Part shown: piece after piece, positions 25,346 to 37,713 of the stretch
Position numbering within the stretch: position 1 is the first letter of the stretch
Layout of the letters: each line of letters opens with the position of its first letter
Made by a program: the position numbers and the translations under genes
Notes under the pieces: model-generated
Database searches by the model: none
The model's input: the letters and a program-made list of their open reading frames with translations, nothing else
Told to the model about the DNA's origin: nothing
NCBI GenBank assembly: GCA_023700805.1
Contig: JAMPYF010000015.1
Span: 1-64,000, forward strand
DNA: 64,000 nucleotides
Direction: 5' to 3'
Origin: Sulfuritalea sp.
GTDB taxonomy: Bacteria; Pseudomonadota; Gammaproteobacteria; Burkholderiales; Rhodocyclaceae

Positions 25346-26497
25346 ATGAGCCATGACTTCGACGCCGTAGTGGAGCGGGCCGGCAGCGATGCGGTGAAAT
25401 GGGCGAAGTACGCCGGGCGCGACGTCATCCCGCTGTGGGTCGCCGACATGGATTTCGCCGCGCCGCCGGCGGTCGTCGCGGCCCTGCGCAGCCGCATCGA
25501 CCACGGCGTGTTCGGCTACAACCAGCCCACGGCGAGCCAGGTCGAGGCCGTGGTCGCCTACCTCGAACGCAAGTTCCATTGGGCCATTGATCCGGAGTGG
25601 ATCGTCTGGCTGCCGGGCCTGGTGTCGGGGCTCAATGTCGCCTGCCGCGCCGTCGGTACGCCGGGCGATGCGGTGTTCACCGCGACGCCGATCTATCCGC
25701 CCTTCCTCTCGGCGCCGATCGATTCCGGCCGCCGTCTGGCCAGCGTGCCGCTGGTGCGCGACTCGGCCGGCTGGCTGTGGGATTTTCCGGCGGTGGATGC
25801 GGTGCTGCGCAGCAGCCGGGCCCGCCTGTTCCTGCTCTGCCATCCGCACAACCCGACCGGGCGCGCCTGGCACGCGGACGAACTGTGGCAGATCGCGGCG
25901 CTGGCCGAGAAGCACGATCTGGTGGTCTGCTCGGACGAAATCCACAACGGCCTGGTGCTGTCGCCGCAGCGCCAGCACCAACTCTTCGCCACGCTTTCGC
26001 CCGAGCTTGCGGCGCGCAGCATCACGCTCCTGGCGCCGTCCAAGACCTTCAACATTCCGGGGCTGGGCTGCGCCTTCGCGCTCATCCCCGATGCCCGCCT
26101 GCGCCAGGATTTTCGCCAGGCCATGCACGGCATCGTGCCCCACGTCAATGCGCTGGGCATGGCCGCGACCGAGGCCGCGCTGACGCTCTGCGACGACTGG
26201 CATGCGGCCCTGCTCGACTATCTGCGCGGCAATGCGCGCCTGGTCGAGCGTGCCGTGGCCGCGCTGCCGGGCCTCGACATGCGGCCCGTGGAAGCGACCT
26301 ACCTGGCCTGGATCGATGCGCGCGAATTCGCCGCCGACCGCGGCATCGGCAATCCGGCGCGCTGGCTGGAACAACACGGCCTGGGCCTGTCCGACGGTGC
26401 GGATTTCGGCGCGCCGGGTTTCGTCCGCCTGAATTTCGGCACGCGCCGCGCCTTGCTGGAAGAAGCGCTGGAGCGCCTGGGCCGGGCCGCCGCCTGA
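25346..26497 (+). CDS. PatB/MalY-type cystathionine beta-lyase aminotransferase
   Basis: 383 residues, fold-type I PLP enzyme. Marks: IPLWVADMDFAAPPAV near the start, HPHNPTGRAW, CSDEIHNGLV (PLP-ring Asp), and the Schiff-base lysine in LLAPSKTFNIPGLGCAF near residue 233. PatB/MalY enzymes cleave cystathionine or other C-S bonds to thiol, ammonia and a ketoacid, and can act as aminotransferases. The end of the chain (GFVRLNFGTRRALLEEALERL) is complete. It follows the caspase by 28 bp and converges on the cycloligase gene with no gap; functional ties to the caspase cluster are not evident. Confidence 0.9.
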   Translation: MSHDFDAVVERAGSDAVKWAKYAGRDVIPLWVADMDFAAPPAVVAALRSRIDHGVFGYNQPTASQVEAVVAYLERKFHWAIDPEWIVWLPGLVSGLNVACRAVGTPGDAVFTATPIYPPFLSAPIDSGRRLASVPLVRDSAGWLWDFPAVDAVLRSSRARLFLLCHPHNPTGRAWHADELWQIAALAEKHDLVVCSDEIHNGLVLSPQRQHQLFATLSPELAARSITLLAPSKTFNIPGLGCAFALIPDARLRQDFRQAMHGIVPHVNALGMAATEAALTLCDDWHAALLDYLRGNARLVERAVAALPGLDMRPVEATYLAWIDAREFAADRGIGNPARWLEQHGLGLSDGADFGAPGFVRLNFGTRRALLEEALERLGRAAA

Positions 26498-27097
26498 TCA
26501 GGTAAAACGCAGGATGCCGGCCTCGGTGATTATCGCGGCGACCGGTATGTCGTGGGTCTGCGGCCGGATGTCGGCGACGCGGCCCAGTTCGTAGCCGATG
26601 CCGATTGCCAGCGGGCGGGGAACCAGTGCCGCCAGGGTGCGGTCAAAATAGCCACCGCCGTAGCCGAGACGGAAGCCCTGCGCGTCGAAGGCCAGCAGCG
26701 GCAGCAGGATGACATCGGGAACGAGATCGGGGCCGTCCTGGGGGATAGGGATGTCGTAGCGGTCGACGCCCATCGCCGAAGCCGGGGTCCAGCGGCGAAA
26801 GCGCATAGGCGCATCGGTTTCGACGACGATCGGCATGGCGGCCTGCCAGCCGCGGTCGATCAGGCGGGATGCCAGCGGTCGCGCGTCGAATTCGCCGCGC
26901 ACCGGCGCGCAGAAGGCCAGCGTCTGCGGCGGCAGCGGCGCCAGCAGCGTGGCGAGGTGGGCCTCGATCCGTGCCGAGAATCCGGCGCGGGTTTTTTCGT
27001 CGAGGGCCATGCGGGCGGCGAGTTTCTCGCGCCGCAGGGCGGCGCGAGAAACCGGGAAATCGGCGATGTGTTCGCCGGACGGAGAGTGGGCAGTCAT
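26498..27097 (-). CDS. 5-formyltetrahydrofolate cyclo-ligase
   Basis: 199 residues. ATP-dependent enzyme that turns 5-formyl-THF into 5,10-methenyl-THF. The N-terminal KxxxR block (ALRREKLAARMAL) binds ATP phosphate, and the C-terminal motif DAQGFRLGYGGGYFDRTLA is the family's catalytic loop. In many proteobacteria this gene (ygfA) lies near zapA and 6S RNA; here it is 34 kb away, next to slt, while zapA and 6S RNA remain together. It diverges from slt with 34 bp between starts. Confidence 0.95.
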   Translation of the reverse strand: MTAHSPSGEHIADFPVSRAALRREKLAARMALDEKTRAGFSARIEAHLATLLAPLPPQTLAFCAPVRGEFDARPLASRLIDRGWQAAMPIVVETDAPMRFRRWTPASAMGVDRYDIPIPQDGPDLVPDVILLPLLAFDAQGFRLGYGGGYFDRTLAALVPRPLAIGIGYELGRVADIRPQTHDIPVAAIITEAGILRFT

Positions 27098-27131
27098 GTG
27101 CTAACGTGGAGCAGTCGGAAAGTAACCCTGA

Positions 27132-29084
27132 ATGAACTATAAGCCCAAGTCTGCCATGTCGGCGTCGCGTCTCGTCCTTGCTGCGTTCTCGCTCGCCGCC
27201 GCCGTGCTGTCGGCGCCGGTTCTTGCCGAGCGCGGCGACGAAGCCCTGCTGCTGGCGCGCGACGCCTTCCGCAATGGCGAGCGGGTCCGGCTCGGGCGCC
27301 AGCTGGAGGCGCTGCAGGGGCACCCGCTGCAACCCTGGGCCGAGTACTGGGCCTTGCGCCTGCGCCTCGACGACGGCGATGCCGACGGCGTGGCGGATTT
27401 CCTGACGCGCCATGCCGGCAGCTACCTGGCCGAGAAACTGCGCGGCGAATGGCTGCGGGTGCTGGGCAAGGCGCGCGACTGGGAGAAATTCCGGCGCGAG
27501 TTGCCGCTGCTGGTGCTGCCCGATGCCGAGGTGAGCTGCTACGCCGCGCAAGCCGCAGGCAACGCCGACATGGTGCGCCCGCTGTGGACCGGCGGCCAGG
27601 ACCTGCCGCAGGCCTGCGAGACCGTGGTCGATCAGCTGGTAGCCGCCGGCGGCCTGACGGTGGAGGAGGTCTGGCAGCGCGTGCGCCGCCTGTTCGAGGC
27701 CAAGCGGGTCGGCGCCGCACGCAGCGCGGCGGCCTATCTGCCGGCTGGCGAGGGCTTCGACGGGCGCGGCCTCGAAGCCATTGCGCAAAGCCCGACGCGC
27801 CATCTCGACAAGCTGCCGCCCGGTTTTGCCGCAACACGCGGCAGTCGCGAAGTGGCGCTGTTCGCCATACAGCGCACGGCGCGCAACGACCCGCAGGATG
27901 CGGCGGCGCGCCTGGCGCGCATCGAAGCGCGGTTCGGCGCCGAGGAGCGCGCCTATGCCTGGGGCCAGGTGGCCTGGCAGGCCGCGCTGCGGCACCAGCC
28001 CGAGGCCCTGGCCTGGTATGAAAAAGCCGCCGGCACGGCGCTTTCGGAGGAACAGCAGGCCTGGCGTGTGCGCGCCGCGCTGCGCGCGCACGACTGGAGC
28101 GCAGTCCGGCGCGCGATTACGGCCATGCCGCCGCCGCTCGCCGCCCAGCCGGAATGGACTTATTGGCAGGGCCGCGCCCTGGCTGCCGGCAACCAGCTCG
28201 ACGCGGCGCGCCTGAACTACCTGAAAATCGGCGGCCAGCCGAATTTCTACGGCAATCTCGCCGACGAGGAACTCGGCCGCGCGATCGACGTGCCGCCCCA
28301 TGCCCTGGCCCCCAGCGCCGAGGAACTGAGCCTCGCCGCGGCCAATCCGGGGCTGCAGCGCGCGCTGGCGCTGTTCCGCCTCGACATGCGCGTCGAGGGC
28401 GTGCGCGAATGGGTCTGGGCGCTGCGCGGCATGGACGACCGGGCCCTGCTCGCGGCGGCCGAGTTCGCGCGGAAGAACGAGATCTGGGATCGCGCCATCA
28501 ACACGGCGGACCGCACGCGGGCGCAGCACAATTACAGCCTGCGCTACGTCGCGCCCTTCAGCGACCGCGTGCGGCCCAAGGCCGACGAACTCGCGCTCGA
28601 CAACGGCTGGGTGTATGGCCTGATGCGGCAGGAATCGCGTTTCGTGATGAACGCCAAGTCCTCGGTCGGCGCCAAGGGCCTCATGCAGCTGATGCCGGCG
28701 ACCGCGAAATGGGTGGCGAAGAAAATCAACCTGGGCAATTTCCATCCGGCGCGCGTTGCCGAAATGGAGACCAATGTCACGCTCGGCACCCATTACCTGA
28801 AGATGGTGCTGAAATCGCTCGACAACCATCCGGTGCTGGCCTCCGCCGCCTACAACGCCGGCCCCGGCCGGGCCCGCCGCTGGCGCGCCGAGCGGCCCAT
28901 GGAAGGCGCGATCTATGCCGAGACCATACCGTTTGCGGAAACCCGCGATTACGTGAAAAAGGTCATGAGCAACGCGGTGTATTACAACACCCTGTTTTCC
29001 GGCCATCCGCAGTCGCTGAAAGCCACCTTGGGCGTGATCGGCGCGCGCGGCCAGGGTGAGAACGGCGTGGAGCAGTTGCCGTGA
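27132..29084 (+). CDS. slt: Soluble lytic murein transglycosylase Slt
   Basis: 650 residues with a signal peptide (SAMSASRLVLAAFSLAAAVLSAPVLA), a long alpha-superhelical U-domain (about 30-480) that forms the ring seen in Slt70, and a C-terminal lysozyme-like SLT domain with the catalytic Glu in LMRQESRFVMNAKSSVGAKG, then LMQLMPATAKWVA and ASAAYNAGPGRARRW. It cleaves peptidoglycan with formation of 1,6-anhydro-MurNAc. The size matches the Slt70 family. The next gene starts inside its stop (GTGA), so the two are coupled. Confidence 0.95.
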   Translation: MNYKPKSAMSASRLVLAAFSLAAAVLSAPVLAERGDEALLLARDAFRNGERVRLGRQLEALQGHPLQPWAEYWALRLRLDDGDADGVADFLTRHAGSYLAEKLRGEWLRVLGKARDWEKFRRELPLLVLPDAEVSCYAAQAAGNADMVRPLWTGGQDLPQACETVVDQLVAAGGLTVEEVWQRVRRLFEAKRVGAARSAAAYLPAGEGFDGRGLEAIAQSPTRHLDKLPPGFAATRGSREVALFAIQRTARNDPQDAAARLARIEARFGAEERAYAWGQVAWQAALRHQPEALAWYEKAAGTALSEEQQAWRVRAALRAHDWSAVRRAITAMPPPLAAQPEWTYWQGRALAAGNQLDAARLNYLKIGGQPNFYGNLADEELGRAIDVPPHALAPSAEELSLAAANPGLQRALALFRLDMRVEGVREWVWALRGMDDRALLAAAEFARKNEIWDRAINTADRTRAQHNYSLRYVAPFSDRVRPKADELALDNGWVYGLMRQESRFVMNAKSSVGAKGLMQLMPATAKWVAKKINLGNFHPARVAEMETNVTLGTHYLKMVLKSLDNHPVLASAAYNAGPGRARRWRAERPMEGAIYAETIPFAETRDYVKKVMSNAVYYNTLFSGHPQSLKATLGVIGARGQGENGVEQLP

Positions 29085-29992
29085 ACAGCATTCTCTTGAT
29101 CGGCGGCACGGGTTTCCTGGGCAGTGCAGTGGTGCGCGAACTGGCGCGCCGTCCCGCCAGCGCCAACTTTCAATTCACTCTGCCGACGCGGCGTCGGGAA
29201 AAGGCCAAGCATCTGCTGGTCCTGCCGACCGCCGATGTGGTCGATGCCGACGTGCATGACCCGGCCACGCTGGCGTGGCTGATGCAGGGTCAGGATGCGG
29301 TGATCAGCCTGGTCGGCGTATTGAAAGGCGGCGAAGGCCAACCCTATGGCCAGGGCTTCGCCCGCGCCCACGTCGAACTGCCGCGGAAGATAGCCGCGGC
29401 GGCCAGGGCGGCCGGCGTGCGTCGGGTGCTGCATGTCTCGGCGCTGCAGGCCGCGGCCGACGCGCCTTCCGGTTATCTGCGCTCCAAGGCGGCGGGCGAG
29501 GCGGTGCTGCGCGAAGCCGGGCTGGACCTGACGATCTTCCGGCCCTCGGTGATCTTCGGGCCGGGCGACGCCTTCCTCAATCTGTTCGCACGCATGGCCA
29601 GGATCGCGCCGTTTTTCCCGCTGGCCGGCGCCGACGCGCGTTTCCAGCCGGTGTGGGTGGAGGACGTCGCCGCCACGCTGGCCGACAGCCTGCAGCGCGC
29701 CGAGAGCATAGGCGCCAGCTACGATCTGTGCGGCCCGCGGCAGTACAGCCTGCGCCAACTGGTCAAGTACGCGGCGGCGGCCGGCGGCCATCCGCGGCTC
29801 GTGATCGGCCTGCCGCAGGCCGTCGCCTGGCTGCAGGCCTGGGCCATGGAGTTCATCCCCAACGGCCCGATGACGCGCGACAACATCCGTTCCATGCGCG
29901 TCGCCAGCGTCTGCGACAGCGGCTGCAGCCTGCCTTTCGGCCGCGTCGCGACGCCGCTGGAACTCGTTGCGCCGACGTATTTGCATGGCTGA
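29081..29992 (+). CDS. NAD(P)-binding epimerase-like protein (NDUFA9 type)
   Basis: 303 residues, GTG start overlapping the slt stop. The Rossmann motif ILLIGGTGFLGSAVVREL opens the chain. The family of atypical short-chain dehydrogenases related to complex I subunit NDUFA9 fits VLHVSALQAAADAPSGYLRSKAAGEAVL, IFRPSVIFGPGDAFLNLF and QPVWVEDVAATLADSL; the Tyr/Lys pair lies in SGYLRSK. Exact substrate is unknown; some relatives act in ubiquinone or carotenoid metabolism. A repeat copy lies in antisense orientation near the N-terminus and is read PASANFQF. The neighbouring cca gene follows by 12 bp. Confidence 0.88.
   Translation: MNSILLIGGTGFLGSAVVRELARRPASANFQFTLPTRRREKAKHLLVLPTADVVDADVHDPATLAWLMQGQDAVISLVGVLKGGEGQPYGQGFARAHVELPRKIAAAARAAGVRRVLHVSALQAAADAPSGYLRSKAAGEAVLREAGLDLTIFRPSVIFGPGDAFLNLFARMARIAPFFPLAGADARFQPVWVEDVAATLADSLQRAESIGASYDLCGPRQYSLRQLVKYAAAAGGHPRLVIGLPQAVAWLQAWAMEFIPNGPMTRDNIRSMRVASVCDSGCSLPFGRVATPLELVAPTYLHG
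29147..29171 (-). repeat. Dispersed VGAGDT repeat, copy 6
   Basis: Minus strand reads GAAAGTTGGCGCTGGCGGGA then CGGCG (GG in place of AC). Antisense to its host gene, read ASANF in the gene's frame. Confidence 0.75.
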
Positions 29993-30004
29993 CCGCACCC
30001 GCCC

Positions 30005-31243
30005 ATGAAGATCTACGCCGTGGGCGGCGCGGTACGCGACGAACTGCTCGGCCTCGCCGTCAAGGACCGCGACTGGGTGGTGGTCGGTGCCACGCCGCAG
30101 GACATGCTGGCGCAGGGCTATCTCGCCGTCGGCCGCGATTTTCCGGTCTTCCTCCATCCGCAGACGCACGAGGAATATGCGCTGGCGCGCACCGAACGCA
30201 AGACCGGACCGGGCTACACCGGCTTCGCCTTCCATGCCGCGCCGGGCGTGACCCTGGAGCAGGACCTGATCCGGCGCGACCTGACCATCAACGCCATCGC
30301 CAGGGACGAGGCGGGCGCCATCATCGATCCGCACGGCGGCCGCGCCGACCTCGCCGCGCGCATCCTGCGCCACGTCTCGCCGGCCTTTGCCGAAGACCCG
30401 GTGCGCATCCTGCGCGTGGCGCGCTTCGCCGCGCGCTTTGCCGATTTCGCCATCGCCGCGGAAACCATGGCGCTGATGCGCGGCATGGTCGCCGCCGGCG
30501 AAGTCGATGCGCTGGTGCCCGAGCGGGTCTGGCAGGAACTCGCGCGCGGCCTGATGGAAGCGCGGCCCTCGCGCATGTTCGAGGTGCTGCGTGAATGCGG
30601 CGCGCTGGTCCGCCTGCTGCCCGAACTCGAAGCGCTGTGGGGCGTGCCGCAGCGCGCCGACTATCACCCCGAAATCGACACCGGCGTCCATGTGATGATG
30701 GTGATCGACATGGCGGCCCGGCTCGGCGCCGCCTTGCCGGCGCGCTTCGCGGCCTTGACCCACGACCTGGGCAAGGGGCTGACGCCGGCCGAGATCCTGC
30801 CGCGGCATTACGGCCACGAAGCCAAAAGCGTGGTCCTGCTCGAAGGAATCTGCGACCGCCTGCGCGTGCCGGTGGAGTGCCGCGAGGTGGCGCGCCTGGC
30901 GGCGCGTTTTCACGGCGACATGCACCGCATCGCCGAGCTGCGTCCCGAAACCCGCCTGACCGTGCTCGAACGCTGCGATGCCTTGCGCCGGCCGGAGCGC
31001 TTCGAGCTGATCCTGCTCGCCTGCGAGGCCGATTATCGCGGCCGGCTGGGCTGGGAAGAACGCGATTACGCGCCGGCCGCCGCCTGGCGCGCCGGACTGG
31101 GCGCGGTGCGCGGCGTCGATGCGGGGGCGATCGCGCGGGCAACCGCCGCCCGCGCCGGCCGGGCCGACCCGCCGGCCATCGCCCGCAACGTCAGCGCGGC
31201 GCGCGTGGAAGCCTTGCGGAGTCTTAAAGCAGCCAGCCGATAA
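30005..31243 (+). CDS. cca: Multifunctional CCA tRNA nucleotidyltransferase
   Basis: 412 residues. Adds or repairs the 3'-CCA end of tRNA. The class II nucleotidyltransferase head starts [14 protein letters not shown], followed by the metal site [11 protein letters not shown] and [13 protein letters not shown]. The neck recognises bases through [16 protein letters not shown]. The C-terminal half carries an HD phosphohydrolase domain ([30 protein letters not shown]), typical of the multifunctional gammaproteobacterial and betaproteobacterial form. The last 20 bp overlap the convergent DUF2905 gene. Confidence 0.96.
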   Translation: MKIYAVGGAVRDELLGLAVKDRDWVVVGATPQDMLAQGYLAVGRDFPVFLHPQTHEEYALARTERKTGPGYTGFAFHAAPGVTLEQDLIRRDLTINAIARDEAGAIIDPHGGRADLAARILRHVSPAFAEDPVRILRVARFAARFADFAIAAETMALMRGMVAAGEVDALVPERVWQELARGLMEARPSRMFEVLRECGALVRLLPELEALWGVPQRADYHPEIDTGVHVMMVIDMAARLGAALPARFAALTHDLGKGLTPAEILPRHYGHEAKSVVLLEGICDRLRVPVECREVARLAARFHGDMHRIAELRPETRLTVLERCDALRRPERFELILLACEADYRGRLGWEERDYAPAAAWRAGLGAVRGVDAGAIARATAARAGRADPPAIARNVSAARVEALRSLKAASR

Positions 31244-31412
31244 AGGCGGCGACCAGCGAAAACACGATCACCGAGGCGAAGGGGAAGGAATACTCCCTGC
31301 CGCGCAGCCGGAAGCGCAGATCGCCCGGCAACCGCCCCAGCTGGAGCAGGCGCGGTTGCAGCAGCCCGATGACGAAAACCGTGGCGACCAGGACAATCAG
31401 CCATTTCAGCAT
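31224..31412 (-). CDS. DUF2905 small membrane protein
   Basis: 62 residues with two membrane helices (residues 3-18 and 42-61) joined by the conserved loop [23 protein letters not shown], which is the DUF2905 signature (GxLPGDI/L followed by a short basic stretch and SFYFP). Function unknown. It is a single gene, converging on cca with a 20-bp overlap. Length (about 65) is normal for the family. Confidence 0.85.
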   Translation of the reverse strand: MLKWLIVLVATVFVIGLLQPRLLQLGRLPGDLRFRLRGREYSFPFASVIVFSLVAAFIGWLL

Positions 31413-31538
31413 GGGGGGCGCGCGGTAGAATTCATGGAAACCCGATCTTATCCCACCCGAGGATAGCGTCCGGCGGCCCCATGGCTGCGGACATTGCGGA
31501 GCCAGCCCCATCATGCCGTTCCCCAGCGTTTCCAGCCG

Positions 31539-32342
31539 ATGAATCCACTCCGTTTCGCGCAACACGAAGTCCTGGCCCGCACCCCTGCCGTCCCGGCGCA
31601 GCCGACGCCGCTGTTGTTCATTCACGGCGCCTATACCGCCGCCTGGTGCTGGGAGGAGCATTTCCTGCCCTTCTTTGCCGAAGCCGGCTACGCCGCCTAT
31701 GCCCTGAGCCTGTCCGGCCACGGCGGCTCGCCGGGGCGCAAGCATCTCGACAGCTTTTCGATCGCCGACTATGTGCGCGACGTGGAGGCCGTCGTCGCCG
31801 AACTCCAGGTTCCGCCGGTCCTGGTCGGGCATTCGATGGGCGGCTTCGTGGTGCAGAAATACCTCGAAGAGCATCAGGCGCCCGGCGCCGTGCTGATGTG
31901 CGCGGTGCCGCCGCAGGGCCTGATGTCGGCCGCGATGGGCATGATGTTTTCCAAGCCGGGCATGATGCAGGACTTGAACAGCCTGTTGAGCGGCGGCAAG
32001 GCCTCGCTGGAAACCCTGCGCGAAGCGCTGTTCGCCCAGCCCGTGTCTCTCGACGACCTGAAGCGCTTTTACAAGGGCTCGCAATCCGAATCGCATCGCG
32101 CGATCTGGGACATGTCGCTGTTCAGCATGCCGCGCACCGGGCGCGTCAAGCGCACGCCGCTCCTGGTCCAGGGCGCGGAATTCGACCACCTGATCGCGGC
32201 TTCGCTGGTGGAAATGACGGCGCGCTCCTACGGCGTCGATGCCCATATCTTTCCCGGCATGGGCCACGGCCTGATGCTGGAGCGCGACTGGAAGAAGCCG
32301 GCGCAGCAGATTCTCGACTGGCTCAAGGAGATTGAAGCATGA
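31539..32342 (+). CDS. Alpha/beta hydrolase
   Basis: 267 residues from the ATG at 31539; a TTG further upstream would add 15 residues without homology. Pattern: oxyanion loop LLFIHGAYTAAWCW, LSLSGHGGSPGR, nucleophile elbow VGHSMGGFV (Ser near residue 97), acid residue in VQGAEFDHLI and His in FPGMGHGLMLE. No signal peptide, so cytoplasmic. Substrate cannot be named; relatives include haloperoxidase-like esterases and lipases. It is followed 109 bp later by the DUF1840 gene on the same strand, with two hairpins in between. Confidence 0.85.
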   Translation: MNPLRFAQHEVLARTPAVPAQPTPLLFIHGAYTAAWCWEEHFLPFFAEAGYAAYALSLSGHGGSPGRKHLDSFSIADYVRDVEAVVAELQVPPVLVGHSMGGFVVQKYLEEHQAPGAVLMCAVPPQGLMSAAMGMMFSKPGMMQDLNSLLSGGKASLETLREALFAQPVSLDDLKRFYKGSQSESHRAIWDMSLFSMPRTGRVKRTPLLVQGAEFDHLIAASLVEMTARSYGVDAHIFPGMGHGLMLERDWKKPAQQILDWLKEIEA

Positions 32343-32355
32343 GCGCTGCCGCAGG

Positions 32356-32435
32356 GCCGCCCCAAGGCGGCGCAAGCCATATCCGGAGCCGGCGCAGTCG
32401 GCGAACCACAGTCACCCCCGCTCTTGGAGCGGGGG
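32356..32435. repeat. Two short GC hairpins between the hydrolase and DUF1840 genes
   Basis: GCCGCC-CCAA-GGCGGC (32356-32371) and CCCCCGCTC-TTG-GAGCGGGGG (32415-32435). The second ends just before the ribosome site of the DUF1840 gene. They could stabilise or attenuate the mRNA; no T run follows, so they are not clear terminators. Confidence 0.5.
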
Positions 32436-32451
32436 CGGGGGGAGAGCACTA

Positions 32452-32793
32452 ATGATCGTTACCTTCCAATCACCCGCATCAGGCGACGTCATCATGTTCG
32501 GCGACGTGGCCAAGCGCATGATGAAAATCATGGGCAAGGAGGCCAGCGACAAGGGCATCGTCACCGTCGAGCAACTGCCCGACGCGATCGCTCGGCTCAA
32601 GGCCGCGATCGAGGAAGACAAGCGGCAGCGCGCCGGCCTGCAGGACGAAGACCTGCCGCGGACCGAGCCCGACCACAGCGGCAGCGCGCAGAGTTCACGG
32701 CCCTACGTCACCCTGACCCAGCGCGCCGTACCGCTGCTGGAACTGCTGGAGTGGTCGCTGAAGAAAAAGAAGCCCGTGGTCTGGGGCGTCTGA
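32452..32793 (+). CDS. DUF1840 family protein
   Basis: 113 residues from the ATG after GGGGAGAGCACTA. The opening MIVTFQSPASGDVIMFGDVAKRMMKIMGK and the closing TLTQRAVPLLELLEWSLKKKKPVVWGV are both hallmark blocks of DUF1840, a small cytoplasmic protein restricted mainly to betaproteobacteria. Its function is unknown. The acidic middle (EEDKRQRAGLQDEDLPRTEPDHSG) is likely disordered. It ends 33 bp before the convergent end of the gene downstream of metH. Confidence 0.88.
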   Translation: MIVTFQSPASGDVIMFGDVAKRMMKIMGKEASDKGIVTVEQLPDAIARLKAAIEEDKRQRAGLQDEDLPRTEPDHSGSAQSSRPYVTLTQRAVPLLELLEWSLKKKKPVVWGV

Positions 32794-32826
32794 GGCCGTA
32801 GGGCCGGTGTAGGGCCGACCTTCGCC

Positions 32827-33285
32827 CTAATGCGGCTTGTCGCGGCCGATGAAGGAGATCGGGAACACCGCCTCCGGTCCCGCGCCTTTCGCCGCCTGCG
32901 ACTCGTAATCCGGCATCTGCTCGCCGATGCCGGCGGCCTGGGTCAGTTTGCCCAGCAGCACCTGCAGCTGGTCGGTCAGCCAGTCTTCCTCGCAGCGCGT
33001 CGGCACGAACAGCAGTTCGCGCACGCGATCGGGAATCTCGTCGTTGGGGATGATGTCGTTGGCCGCATAGGCCGCGGAAAAGAACGGCCCGGCGATGAAG
33101 CGCAGGGTCCAGCCCTCGTCCTCGTCGGGCAGCAGCAGGAAGACGCGCGCGCCTTCGGCCTGCATGTTCTCGTCGCCGTCGTCGTCGCCGAACACCGGCA
33201 TCGCGGCGAAGGCGGCTTTCCTGCGTTGTTTGACGAAGACCACGGCTTCATTGAAGCTGAGGCGGTTCAGTTGGCTCTCTGGCAT
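32827..33285 (-). CDS. Conserved hypothetical protein downstream of metH
   Basis: 152 residues from the ATG after CCCAGGAGACGCAA. Acidic, cytoplasmic, with no signal peptide or membrane segment. Recognisable pieces are ARVFLLLPDEDEGWTLRFIAGPFF and PNDEIPDRVRELLFVPTRCEEDWLTDQLQVLLGKL, but I do not recognise the family. It starts 17 bp after the metH stop on the same strand, so it may share the SAH-controlled transcript. Codon usage and composition look like the neighbours. Confidence 0.6.
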   Translation of the reverse strand: MPESQLNRLSFNEAVVFVKQRRKAAFAAMPVFGDDDGDENMQAEGARVFLLLPDEDEGWTLRFIAGPFFSAAYAANDIIPNDEIPDRVRELLFVPTRCEEDWLTDQLQVLLGKLTQAAGIGEQMPDYESQAAKGAGPEAVFPISFIGRDKPH

Positions 33286-33302
33286 TTGCGTCTCCTGGGG
33301 AT

Positions 33303-36992
<3,690 letters not shown>

Positions 36993-37071
36993 GCGTCTCT
37001 CCAATCCATGACCGGGACGGGGAGCCTTGCTGCGTGGCGGCTCACCTTGTGCCCCGGCGGATTACTCCAAG

Positions 37072-37160
37072 GGTGGGTGAGCGCCGTTGTGATCAGGTTC
37101 CGAGCCTAGGGTCGCGGCCCATCGATACGGGCCATCCACCTTGCAGCGCTCCTCGGAAGC
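37072..37160 (-). promoter_or_regulatory. S-adenosylhomocysteine (SAH) riboswitch
   Basis: On the minus strand the leader contains TTCCGAGGAGCGCTGCAA, a variable hairpin around GGCCCGTATCGATGGGCC, then CTAGGCTCGGAA and AACGGCGCTCACCCA. TTCCGAG pairs with CTCGGAA (P1), and GAGCGC at the 5' side pairs with GCGCTC at the 3' side as the pseudoknot. This is the known SAH-I aptamer consensus, found before metH and ahcY in beta- and gammaproteobacteria. It turns expression on when SAH builds up. Confidence 0.92.
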
Positions 37161-37168
37161 GAAGGCGG

Positions 37169-37174
37169 ATTATA
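37169..37174 (-). promoter_or_regulatory. -10 hexamer of the metH promoter
   Basis: A perfect TATAAT on the minus strand lies about nine bases before the aptamer, so transcription would start almost exactly at the riboswitch. No convincing -35 is visible in the GC-rich stretch upstream. Confidence 0.65.
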
Positions 37175-37198
37175 CCGCCGTCCGGCCGGCGCCGATGG

Positions 37199-37642
37199 TC
37201 AGCACGGCGCCGTGCAGTTCTCCACCGGCAGGCCGCGCTTGAGCCAGCCCGGGCCGGCGGCGCTGCCGGCCATGCCTTCCTTGACGTTATAGACCTGGGT
37301 GAAGCCGACGCTTTGCAGGTAGCGCTGCACCTGGGTGGTGCGGTTGCCGGTGCGGCAGATCAGCGCGATCGGCGCATTCCTGTCGCCCTTGACCTCGCCC
37401 AGCAACTGTTCGACGAAGCCCGGCGCACCCTGCGGATGCAGCATGTTCACGCGCCGCGCGCCCCTGGCGACGCCGGTTTCCTTCCACTCGGGCGGCGTGC
37501 GGATGTCGATCAGCGTGATCTTGCCGGCGGCGACGGCCGCCGCCGCATCGGGTGCCGCCAGGTCCGGCGTGGCGCGGGCGAAACCGGCCGTTGCCAGCAG
37601 GGTGAGGGCGAAAACGAATTGACGCAGATTCGGACGGTGCAC
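37199..37642 (-). CDS. Exported single-domain rhodanese
   Basis: 147 residues from a GTG. A signal peptide (to about residue 24, GFARA) places it in the periplasm. The rhodanese domain has TLIDIRTPPEWKETGVARGARRVNM and the active-site loop LICRTGNRTTQV with catalytic Cys, followed by YLQSVGFTQVYNVKEGM. Periplasmic rhodaneses accept sulfane sulfur or act in thiol homeostasis. It is monocistronic, running toward the metH promoter. A second, cytoplasmic rhodanese lies 0.6 kb away on the other strand. Confidence 0.88.
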   Translation of the reverse strand: MHRPNLRQFVFALTLLATAGFARATPDLAAPDAAAAVAAGKITLIDIRTPPEWKETGVARGARRVNMLHPQGAPGFVEQLLGEVKGDRNAPIALICRTGNRTTQVQRYLQSVGFTQVYNVKEGMAGSAAGPGWLKRGLPVENCTAPC

Positions 37643-37713
37643 AGCGATATCCTCATGAAATTCAACGGGTGGCAGGCTCCGACCGGGTGCGCCGCATTTG
37701 GTTCATGCCCGCC

